Virus record (IMG/VR): IMGVR_UViG_3300017770_002232 | Coordinates: 1 to 22,577 of that record | Strand: one strand, 5' to 3' | DNA: 22,577 bases | Source: a virus | Shown: positions 1-4,738 of the stretch, one piece after another | How the letters are laid out: each line of letters begins with the position of its first letter | Position numbering within the stretch: the first letter of the stretch is position 1 | Translations under genes and position numbers: made by a program | Notes under the pieces: generated by a model | The model's database searches: none | Told to the model about the DNA's origin: nothing | What the model saw: the letters and a program-made list of their open reading frames with translations, nothing else

Positions 1-173
1 AAGAAAAGGATGTGATTCATAAAGGTATCTCAAAAAGATACTTTAAGAGATCATTTACTATCGCTGATGATGTTGAAGTCAAAGGTGCAGAGTTAAAAGA
101 CGGTTTATTGAAAGTGTCAATGGAGAAGATCATTCCAGACGCTAAAAAACTAAAAACAATAGACATTAAGTAA
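1..173 (+). CDS. hsp20: Small heat-shock protein Hsp20/IbpA-like, C-terminal part
   Basis: The reading frame is open from the left edge and ends at TAA 171-173, so only the last 56 residues are present. They match the end of the alpha-crystallin domain of IbpA-type proteins: KGISKRYFKRSF, then an IADDVEVKGAELKDGLLKV core, then IPDAKK and a terminal I-D-I, the C-terminal I-x-I/V anchor that mediates oligomer contacts. These chaperones hold unfolding proteins in the cytoplasm in an ATP-independent way. Hsp20 genes are a common auxiliary gene of T4-like marine phages. The start and any promoter lie outside the window. A GC-rich hairpin follows 8 bases after the stop. Family assignment is firm; chaperone activity is inferred from the family. 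Confidence 0.88.
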   Translation, partial: EKDVIHKGISKRYFKRSFTIADDVEVKGAELKDGLLKVSMEKIIPDAKKLKTIDIK

Positions 174-181
174 TCATAGAT

Positions 182-205
182 AGGGGCGGCTTTATTGCCG
201 CCCTT
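182..205 (+). terminator. GC-rich hairpin, probable terminator after hsp20
   Basis: GGGCGGC (184-190) pairs perfectly with GCCGCCC (197-203) across the loop TTTATT, and A182-T205 and G183-T204 extend the stem to 9 pairs. It is by far the most GC-rich spot in this part of the window. Only a short TT follows rather than a long T-run, so it may stop transcription poorly or serve mainly to stabilise the upstream mRNA's 3' end. Confidence 0.55.
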
Positions 206-206
206 G

Positions 207-214
207 TATAAATA
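207..214 (+). promoter_or_regulatory. T4-type late promoter TATAAATA
   Basis: This is an exact match to the T4 late -10 element read by gp55, with no -35 needed. It begins two bases after the hsp20 hairpin. The expected start site, around 220-222, coincides with the 5' edge of the riboswitch, so the RNA element would sit at the very start of the late transcript. Confidence 0.75.
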
Positions 215-221
215 ATTATAT

Positions 222-270
222 CGTTTATCCTGAAACGGACGGAAGTAAACCACAAAGGTTGAAGAAACGC
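222..270 (+). promoter_or_regulatory. Glutamine riboswitch, Downstream-peptide type
   Basis: The stretch matches the conserved core of the glnA/Downstream-peptide glutamine aptamers as I recall it: a 5' CGTTTATCC, a central GGACGGAAGTA (237-247), and a 3' GGTTGAAGAAACGC (257-270). Pairings: P1 CGTTT 222-226 with AAACG 265-269; a short stem TCC 228-230 with GGA 237-239; and AACC 248-251 with GGTT 257-260 around ACAAA. The ribosome-binding site AAGGAG (278-283) and a 51-codon gene follow at once, the arrangement that names this RNA class. CGTTT can alternatively pair with AAACG 233-237, which would break P1, so a two-state switch is visible. Known examples of the class occur in cyanobacteria and marine phages. 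Control of the peptide by glutamine is inferred from the class. Confidence 0.85.
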
Positions 271-288
271 TCTTAACAAGGAGTTAGT

Positions 289-444
289 ATGGACTTAATT
301 AAAGACCTACGAGCTTTACGAAAAGAGAAAAGTAAATCTGAATCGTCTAAAGCTCAATTAAGAAAAAGAAGTAAAGATAGTATTGCTAGACCTAAAGCAA
401 AAACTAATCTATTTTCTAAAGACCCTCGTATGCAGGGAATTTAG
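289..444 (+). CDS. Small basic protein downstream of the glutamine riboswitch (51 aa)
   Basis: This is a 51-residue protein with a good ribosome-binding site (AAGGAG 278-283, five bases before the ATG). It begins MDLIKDLRALRKEK, is rich in Lys, Arg and Ser throughout, and ends LFSKDPRMQGI. No signal peptide, membrane segment or Cys is present, and I do not recognise the family. Its place directly after a Downstream-peptide type riboswitch makes it the 'downstream peptide' of that RNA. In cyanobacteria such peptides include inhibitory factors of glutamine synthetase that are short and highly basic. A role in controlling host nitrogen assimilation is therefore a reasonable but unproven idea. 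A host-type promoter begins four bases after the stop. Confidence 0.75.
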   Translation: MDLIKDLRALRKEKSKSESSKAQLRKRSKDSIARPKAKTNLFSKDPRMQGI

Positions 445-447
445 GGC

Positions 448-476
448 TTGACAAATTAAAAAAAATTTGTTATTAT
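448..476 (+). promoter_or_regulatory. Host sigma-70-type (early) promoter before peroxiredoxin gene
   Basis: TTGACA (448-453), 17-base spacer, TATTAT (471-476), with an overlapping TATAAT at 474-479. Spacing and -35 are ideal. It lies in the gap between the 51-aa gene and the peroxiredoxin gene, about 14 bases upstream of a late promoter, so this gap could fire both early and late. Confidence 0.75.
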
Positions 477-489
477 AATAATAGTGATG

Positions 490-497
490 TATAAATA
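490..497 (+). promoter_or_regulatory. T4-type late promoter TATAAATA before peroxiredoxin gene
   Basis: Exact late -10 element. Transcription would begin near 503-506, so the 11-bp hairpin at 514-547 would form at the 5' end of the late message. The flanking bases (TGTATAAATAATTATA) are the same as at the late promoter at 207-214. Confidence 0.72.
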
Positions 498-513
498 ATT
501 ATACACCACACTA

Positions 514-547
514 GAGAGGTCAGTCCTCCACAATATACTGACCTCTC
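514..547 (+). promoter_or_regulatory. 5' UTR hairpin with CCTCC loop, upstream of peroxiredoxin
   Basis: GAGAGGTCAGT (514-524) pairs perfectly over 11 bases with ACTGACCTCTC (537-547). The 12-base loop begins CCTCC. No T-run follows, so it is not an ordinary terminator. It lies in the untranslated leader, and the loop's CTCC is complementary to GGAG of the ribosome-binding site AAGGAG at 560-565, so a loop-to-RBS contact is possible. It could instead protect the 5' end from decay. The role is inferred. Confidence 0.6.
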
Positions 548-573
548 ACTTAAACATTGAAGGAGAATATATT

Positions 574-1128
574 ATGGATTTAAAAATAAAACCACACACA
601 TTTAAATTTAGAACTGGCGACACAGATGAAAAAGGCGGTTGTACTTTTATTGGTGGCTCGTGGGTTGACAAAACAACAGACGAATTATTTAAAGGCAAGA
701 GAATTGTCTTATTCAGTTTACCTGGTGCATTTACACCGACATGTTCAGGTCAACAATTACCTACATACGATACAATGTATTCAGACATGACTAAAGAGCA
801 TGTTGATGATGTATATTGTATATCAGTTAATGACGCCTTTGTTATGAACGCATGGGCAAGAGATTTACAAATAAAAAATGTTAAGATGATACCAGACGGT
901 TGTGGTACTTTTACTAGAAACTTAGGAATGTTAGTTAACAAACCAGCACAAGGTTTTGGTTTAAGATCATGGAGATACTCTGCTGTTATCAATGATGGTG
1001 CTGTAGAAATGAGATTTATAGAACCAGGGTTTAATCAACATAGTAATGATGATGATCCTTATACGGTGTCATCACCAGAACATATGTTAAAATATTTACA
1101 ATCATCTATTGACTCAAACGCAATATAG
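574..1128 (+). CDS. Peroxiredoxin (Prx5-like, AhpC/TSA superfamily)
   Basis: This 184-residue thioredoxin-fold peroxidase would reduce H2O2 and organic peroxides through a Cys sulfenic acid. The active site PGAFTPTCS is intact (P50, T54, peroxidatic C57). The Prx5-type block GFGLRSWRYSAVINDG supplies the conserved Arg, and the FIEPGF segment follows as in Prx5. C110 (in PDGCGTF) is a possible partner cysteine, but resolution by host thiols is as likely. The start has AAGGAG at 560-565 and an early plus a late promoter upstream. Peroxiredoxins are uncommon in T4-like phages; here the enzyme would protect the infected cell or new virions from oxidative stress. The family is sure; the physiological role is inferred. 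Confidence 0.9.
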   Translation: MDLKIKPHTFKFRTGDTDEKGGCTFIGGSWVDKTTDELFKGKRIVLFSLPGAFTPTCSGQQLPTYDTMYSDMTKEHVDDVYCISVNDAFVMNAWARDLQIKNVKMIPDGCGTFTRNLGMLVNKPAQGFGLRSWRYSAVINDGAVEMRFIEPGFNQHSNDDDPYTVSSPEHMLKYLQSSIDSNAI

Positions 1129-1137
1129 TGATATAAT
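1109..1137 (+). promoter_or_regulatory. Host-type promoter giving a near-leaderless start for the 1144 gene
   Basis: TTGACT (1109-1114), 17-base spacer, perfect TATAAT (1132-1137). The -35 lies inside the peroxiredoxin gene. Only six bases separate the -10 box from the ATG at 1144, so the expected transcription start falls on or beside the start codon. Confidence 0.7.
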
Positions 1138-1143
1138 TATATT

Positions 1144-1407
1144 ATGAAATACAATGAAGATAAAATCCTTAAAGAGATTGACGAGTATATAAAATCTACT
1201 TACGGCCAACATTACTCAAAAGGTAAAGATGGCTTTCAAGTTTTAGATTTACTAAAAACTCTTAACATTGGAAAAGATTTTTGCCATGCAAATGCAATTA
1301 AATATTTGTGTAGATATGGTAAGAAGAACGGCCATAATCGTGCTGACTTGCTAAAAGCAGTACATTATGTTATACTATTATTAAATTATGACAAGGAGAA
1401 GAAATGA
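1144..1407 (+). CDS. DUF3310 family protein
   Basis: The 87-residue product has the DUF3310 core FCHANAIKYLCRYGKKNGHNRADLLKAVHYV, in which the N-x-I-K-Y-x-x-R-Y and D-L-x-K-A-x-H-Y positions are conserved. The family is widespread in phages, often labelled 'nucleotide kinase', but has no P-loop and its function is unproven. No ribosome-binding site precedes the ATG; instead a TATAAT box ends six bases upstream, which points to a leaderless message. The stop overlaps the ATG of the clamp gene by four bases (ATGA), so it is co-transcribed and likely translationally coupled with the replisome genes. Confidence 0.82.
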   Translation: MKYNEDKILKEIDEYIKSTYGQHYSKGKDGFQVLDLLKTLNIGKDFCHANAIKYLCRYGKKNGHNRADLLKAVHYVILLLNYDKEKK

Positions 1408-2069
1408 AAATAAGTGAAGCGACAGTTAGTGTATTGAGAAATTTCTCTGACATTAACAACAATATATTATTCAAACAAGGCAAGTCTATTGCTACTATGT
1501 CCACTATGAAAAACATAATGGCAAAAGCAGATGTTGCTGAAGAGTTTGAATCAGAGTTTGGTGTTTATGACTTACCAGAGTTTTTAAGAGCACTAGATTC
1601 TTTTGCAAAACCTGTATTAAATTTTAACGGTTCTGCTAATCTGCAAATCAAAGATGAGAGTTCCTCTCTAACAACAAGATATGCTTTTGCTGATAAATCT
1701 ACTTTAGTTGTTCCGACTAAAGAAATACAAATGCCTGACAAGACGGTTACATTTAACTTAAAAAATAGTGACTATGATTCTGTCAAAAAACTATATACAA
1801 ATTTAAGTCTACCTGATATTGCATTTAAAGGTGAGAATGGCAAGATTAAATTAGTTGCATTAGATAAAAAAAATAGTAATTCAAATGTATCATCTATTGA
1901 AGTTGGTACTACTGATATTGAGTTTACTGCTTACATCAAGGCAGAGAATATGAAAATTATTCCTGGCGAATATGATGTTGCATTATCTAAGGCAAAGATT
2001 GCTCATTTTATAAACAAAAAAGTTCCTGTGCAATATTGGATTGCATTAGAAGCTGATTCAACATTTTAG
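1404..2069 (+). CDS. 45: Sliding clamp gp45
   Basis: The 221-residue DNA polymerase processivity clamp (T4 gp45 is 228 aa) forms a trimeric ring around DNA. It tethers gp43 polymerase and, in T4, also activates late transcription by contacting gp55 and gp33. Family signs are the MKISEATVSVLRNFSDINNNILFKQG opening (strand and helix of the first clamp repeat), the VYDLPEFLRALDSF helix, and the matching second half ending in YWIALEADS. It is first of the contiguous order 45-44-x-62-regA, the same as T4. The ribosome-binding site AAGGAG lies inside the upstream gene's end. The TATAAATA promoters in this window fit clamp-coupled late transcription. Confidence 0.95.
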   Translation: MKISEATVSVLRNFSDINNNILFKQGKSIATMSTMKNIMAKADVAEEFESEFGVYDLPEFLRALDSFAKPVLNFNGSANLQIKDESSSLTTRYAFADKSTLVVPTKEIQMPDKTVTFNLKNSDYDSVKKLYTNLSLPDIAFKGENGKIKLVALDKKNSNSNVSSIEVGTTDIEFTAYIKAENMKIIPGEYDVALSKAKIAHFINKKVPVQYWIALEADSTF

Positions 2070-2078
2070 AGGTGTTGA

Positions 2079-3023
2079 ATGTCAGACTTTTTATGGGTTG
2101 AAAAATACCGTCCTAAAAAAATATCAGATTGTATTTTAAGTGAAGACTTAAAATCTACCTTTTTAAAATTTTTAGATAGTAAAGAACTACCTAATCTTCT
2201 CCTCTCTGGCACAGCAGGTACGGGCAAAACAACGGTTGCTCGTGCCTTATGTGAACAATTAGGTGTTGATTATATCATCATCAATGGTTCAGATGAAGGT
2301 AGGCACATTGATACTTTAAGAACTACAATCAAAAATTTTGCGTCTAGTGTTTCTTTAGATGGCAATTCTAATCATAAAGTTGTAATTATTGACGAGGCAG
2401 ATTATATGAATCCTGACTCTGTTCAACCTGCATTAAGAAACTTTATTGAAACATTTTACAAAAATTGTAGATTTATATTTACTTGTAATTTTAAGAATAA
2501 GATCATACCTGCTTTACATAGTCGTTGTACTTGTATTGATTTTCGTATTACAAATGGTCAAAAGATTAAAACTGCTACTGCTTTTATGGGTAGATTATCA
2601 GATGTTCTTAAAAAAGAACACATAGAATTTGATAAAAAGGTACTTGCTGAACTAATACAAAGGCACTATCCAGACTTTAGAAGAACTATCAACGAACTAC
2701 AAAGATATTCTGTAAGAGGTAAGATAGATAGTGGCATACTTGTTTCTTTATCAGAGATCAATAATAAAGAACTAGTCAAGTTATTAAAAGAAAAAAGATT
2801 TAGTGATATGCGTAAATGGGTTATTCAAAACCTAGATAAAGATCCTTCATCTTTATTTTCAGGTATCTATGACATCTTATATAAAAATTTACAACCTCAA
2901 TCAGTTCCTGCAGCCGTGTTAACAATTGCAGATTACCAATATAAATCAGCCTTTGTGGCTGACCATGAGATAAATATGGTTGCGTGCCTGACACAAATCA
3001 TGGCAGAATGTAAATTTAAGTAG
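2079..3023 (+). CDS. 44: Clamp loader large subunit gp44 (AAA+ ATPase)
   Basis: The 314-residue AAA+ ATPase (T4 gp44 is 319 aa) forms a pentamer with gp62 (four gp44 to one gp62) that opens and loads the gp45 ring. The N-terminal WVEKYRPKKISD is the RFC box. Walker A is GTAGTGKT (44-51), Walker B is VVIIDEAD (D105, E106), sensor 1 is FTCN, and the SRC motif has the arginine finger at R149. A helical C-terminal collar follows. It starts 9 bases after the clamp stop, with a GAGG ribosome-binding site on the stop codon itself. Assignment is secure. Confidence 0.96.
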   Translation: MSDFLWVEKYRPKKISDCILSEDLKSTFLKFLDSKELPNLLLSGTAGTGKTTVARALCEQLGVDYIIINGSDEGRHIDTLRTTIKNFASSVSLDGNSNHKVVIIDEADYMNPDSVQPALRNFIETFYKNCRFIFTCNFKNKIIPALHSRCTCIDFRITNGQKIKTATAFMGRLSDVLKKEHIEFDKKVLAELIQRHYPDFRRTINELQRYSVRGKIDSGILVSLSEINNKELVKLLKEKRFSDMRKWVIQNLDKDPSSLFSGIYDILYKNLQPQSVPAAVLTIADYQYKSAFVADHEINMVACLTQIMAECKFK

Positions 3024-3037
3024 AGGAGATAATAGAT

Positions 3038-3190
3038 ATGGCGAAAAGAACTTTGTGGCTAAGACTTATAGTTAAAGCACGAATGTTTTGGGCTGATATT
3101 AGAGGTCATCACGGTAAAGTTTGGGATTATGAACCAGGCGATTACTACATGGGTTCTCATAAAGGTCACAAAAAACATGAAAAGCACTAA
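3038..3190 (+). CDS. Small basic His-rich protein between 44 and 62 (50 aa)
   Basis: This is a 50-residue ORF starting with a strong ribosome-binding site (GAGGAG 3023-3028). It begins MAKRTLWLRLIVKARMFWAD, has a WDYEPGDYYMG centre, and ends GHKKHEKH with five His in the last eleven residues. It stops two bases before the ATG of gene 62 (TAATAATG), so it is clearly part of the clamp-loader operon. T4 itself has no gene between 44 and 62. I do not recognise the family. The basic N-terminal helix and His/Lys tail would suit nucleic acid or metal binding, but that is speculation. Confidence 0.72.
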   Translation: MAKRTLWLRLIVKARMFWADIRGHHGKVWDYEPGDYYMGSHKGHKKHEKH

Positions 3191-3192
3191 TA

Positions 3193-3591
3193 ATGATTGA
3201 ATATAAATTATCTGATTATCTAAATGCAATAAACTTTACTAAGGTTAATTTACTTGATGGTACAGACTTAACTTGGGAAAAGAAGTTCCCACCTTACATT
3301 ATTAATCGTTGTTTATCTCAACATGTTGACTCTATAATGATGGCAAATGAGATGAATATTCATCACGGCCTCAATAAGCGTCTTCAGTTTCATTTTCTAC
3401 TAAATAGTATTCGTAAGAGAAAACGATTTGGTGGTAAGTGGACAACTACTGCTAAGTCAAAAAATTTAGAGTATGTAAAAGAATATTATGGTTATAGTAA
3501 TGCAAAAGCAAAAGTAGCCCTTGACATACTAGATAAAAAACAATTGAATCTTATCAAAGAAAAACTTGATAAGGGTGGGAGAAAAAGATGA
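3193..3591 (+). CDS. 62: Clamp loader small subunit gp62
   Basis: The 132-residue clamp-loader subunit completes the gp44/62 complex; it has no ATPase motif. Recognisable family positions are KKFPPYIINRCLSQHVD near residues 31-47 and the NEMN...LQFHFLLNSIRKRKRF segment. T4 gp62 is 187 aa, so this is a shortened version, as in many marine T4-like phages. It lies in the expected place between 44 and regA, and its stop overlaps the regA ATG by four bases (ATGA). The GGGAG ribosome-binding site for regA is in its last codons. Confidence 0.88.
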   Translation: MIEYKLSDYLNAINFTKVNLLDGTDLTWEKKFPPYIINRCLSQHVDSIMMANEMNIHHGLNKRLQFHFLLNSIRKRKRFGGKWTTTAKSKNLEYVKEYYGYSNAKAKVALDILDKKQLNLIKEKLDKGGRKR

Positions 3592-4022
3592 GTGAAGAAA
3601 GTTTCAATTGGTCACCAGATAAGATGTTAGAGGTTACTCTTAATCAACCTGATGACTTTTTAAAAATTAGGGAAACCTTATCCCGAATAGGTGTTGCAAG
3701 TCGTAAAGATAAAACTTTATTTCAAAGTTGTCACATACTTCATAAACAAGGTAAATATTACATAGTACATTTTAAAGAATTATTTGCTTTAGATGGCAAG
3801 AAAGCCACTCTAATAGAAAATGATGTGCAAAGAAGAAACACAATTGCTATATTATTGCAAGACTGGAACTTACTAACAATAGTAAAACCTGAAGACGCAA
3901 CAAACAAAGCGCCTTTATCACAAATAAAAATCATAGCTTTTAAAGAAAAAAAAGAGTGGAATTTACAAGCGAAATATAACATTGGTAAGAAAGTAGTTAA
4001 CGAAGAAACAAAATCTGAATAA
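3588..4022 (+). CDS. regA: RegA translational repressor
   Basis: RegA binds the start regions of early phage mRNAs and blocks ribosome entry, silencing many early genes including the 44/62/45 set in T4. The match is clear: LEVTLNQPDDFLKIRETLSRIGVA, KDKTLFQSCHILHKQGKYYIVHFKELFALDG and QRRNTIAILLQDWNLL align with T4 RegA throughout, and FKEKKEWNLQAKYNIG matches its end. The chosen ATG overlaps the gene 62 stop and has a GGGAG box. It adds 12 residues before the methionine that aligns with the T4 start (M13), which has no good ribosome-binding site. The C-terminus is also about ten residues longer than in T4. Assignment is firm; the extra N-terminus is real only if this start is used. Confidence 0.95.
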   Translation: MSEESFNWSPDKMLEVTLNQPDDFLKIRETLSRIGVASRKDKTLFQSCHILHKQGKYYIVHFKELFALDGKKATLIENDVQRRNTIAILLQDWNLLTIVKPEDATNKAPLSQIKIIAFKEKKEWNLQAKYNIGKKVVNEETKSE

Positions 4023-4037
4023 TTGAAAGGATATATT

Positions 4038-4367
4038 ATGATTAGATTATACAGACTCTCAACAGGAGAAGATGTGATTGGTACGCCTATTGATGAGGGC
4101 GATCCATTAAATGAAGGTGAAGAAGTTGTCAACCATATAGAGTATGAATATATTAAAAAAGCATTTGTATTGATCCCAATGCAAGGCCAACCAGGTGCAC
4201 CTATGTCAATAGGTTTTCACCCATACATACCATATACAAAGGATGAAGTTATAAAAATTAAACACGCAAATATAATTTGTGAAACTAATCCAGATCAAAA
4301 TTTAATAGACGCTTATGATAAGAACACAAGCAGTTTAGTAAAACCTAAAACAAAACTTATAGTGTAA
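4038..4367 (+). CDS. Conserved phage protein, possibly Sm-like (109 aa)
   Basis: The ATG at 4038 is chosen because AAAGG lies eight bases upstream; an in-frame TTG at 4023 would add five residues. The product begins MIRLYRLSTGEDVIGTPIDEG. A strand-rich body follows with FVLIPMQGQPGAPMSIGFHPYIPYTKDEVIKI, and it ends with an N-L-I-D-A-Y-D-K helix. The pattern of a short N-terminal strand with G-E-x-x-I-G, a central loop and strands ending in 'P-Y/W-x-P-Y' resembles small Sm-like proteins of marine T4-like phages. That assignment is from memory of the pattern, not from a search. Its place after RegA would suit an RNA-related job. Its stop overlaps the ferredoxin ATG by one base (TAATG). Confidence 0.7.
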   Translation: MIRLYRLSTGEDVIGTPIDEGDPLNEGEEVVNHIEYEYIKKAFVLIPMQGQPGAPMSIGFHPYIPYTKDEVIKIKHANIICETNPDQNLIDAYDKNTSSLVKPKTKLIV

Positions 4368-4708
4368 TGAAAAATATTAAAGTACATTTTAAGACTCGAA
4401 ATGGTCAAACAGAGACCGTAGAAGCACCTGAATTTAATACATTGATGGAGGCGTCTAGGTACTATTCACAGAATGGTTACATAGATAGTATAGACGCTGA
4501 TTGTGGTGGTGCTTGTTCGTGTGCTACCTGTCATGTTTGGGTTGATGAAAAATGGATTGATAAGGTAGGTAAACCAGATGAAACAAGTGCTGAACAAGAT
4601 TTATTAGATTACGATCCTTTAGCAAAACCAAATAGCAGATTAAGTTGTCAGATAACATTAGAAGAAAAATTAGATGGATTAATAGTCCATATACCAAAAC
4701 AGACTTGA
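4367..4708 (+). CDS. 2Fe-2S ferredoxin (adrenodoxin-like)
   Basis: The 113-residue electron carrier has cluster ligands C46-x5-C52-x2-C55 in DCGGACSCATCHVWVD and the distal C94 in RLSCQI, the spacing typical of adrenodoxin/bacterial Fdx proteins. C50 is an extra cysteine. The region between the ligands (SAEQDLLDYDPLAKPNSRLSCQ) also fits the adrenodoxin branch rather than the plant photosynthetic type. It would pass single electrons in the cytoplasm; the partner is unknown. It is co-transcribed with the replication genes, and its stop codon lies inside the -35 box of the polymerase promoter. Confidence 0.92.
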   Translation: MKNIKVHFKTRNGQTETVEAPEFNTLMEASRYYSQNGYIDSIDADCGGACSCATCHVWVDEKWIDKVGKPDETSAEQDLLDYDPLAKPNSRLSCQITLEEKLDGLIVHIPKQT

Positions 4709-4733
4709 TTTTTTTAAGTCTTTGTGATATAAT
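4705..4733 (+). promoter_or_regulatory. Host-type promoter for DNA polymerase, near-leaderless
   Basis: TTGATT (4705-4710), 17-base spacer, perfect TATAAT (4728-4733). The gene 43 ATG at 4739 is only five bases after the -10 box, and no ribosome-binding site is visible. The AGACTT (4701-4706) and AAGTCT (4716-4721) arms around a T-run could form a small hairpin overlapping the promoter. Confidence 0.65.
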
Positions 4734-4738
4734 ACATT

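Noticed and set aside
17-253. Open frames of 60-140 codons on the minus strand across the window (for example 17-253, 750-992, 3758-4132, 11327-11692, 19147-19560, 20542-20931)
   Set aside because: Each lies opposite a well-supported + strand gene, none has a ribosome-binding site with good spacing or a recognisable domain, and AT-rich coding DNA readily gives such shadows.
174-573. tRNA or other structural RNA genes in the few non-coding gaps
   Set aside because: No cloverleaf, TTCGA-type T-loop or CCA end was seen in 174-288, 445-573, 11466-11591 or 17036-17124; the first gap is explained by the riboswitch and the second by promoters and the hairpin.
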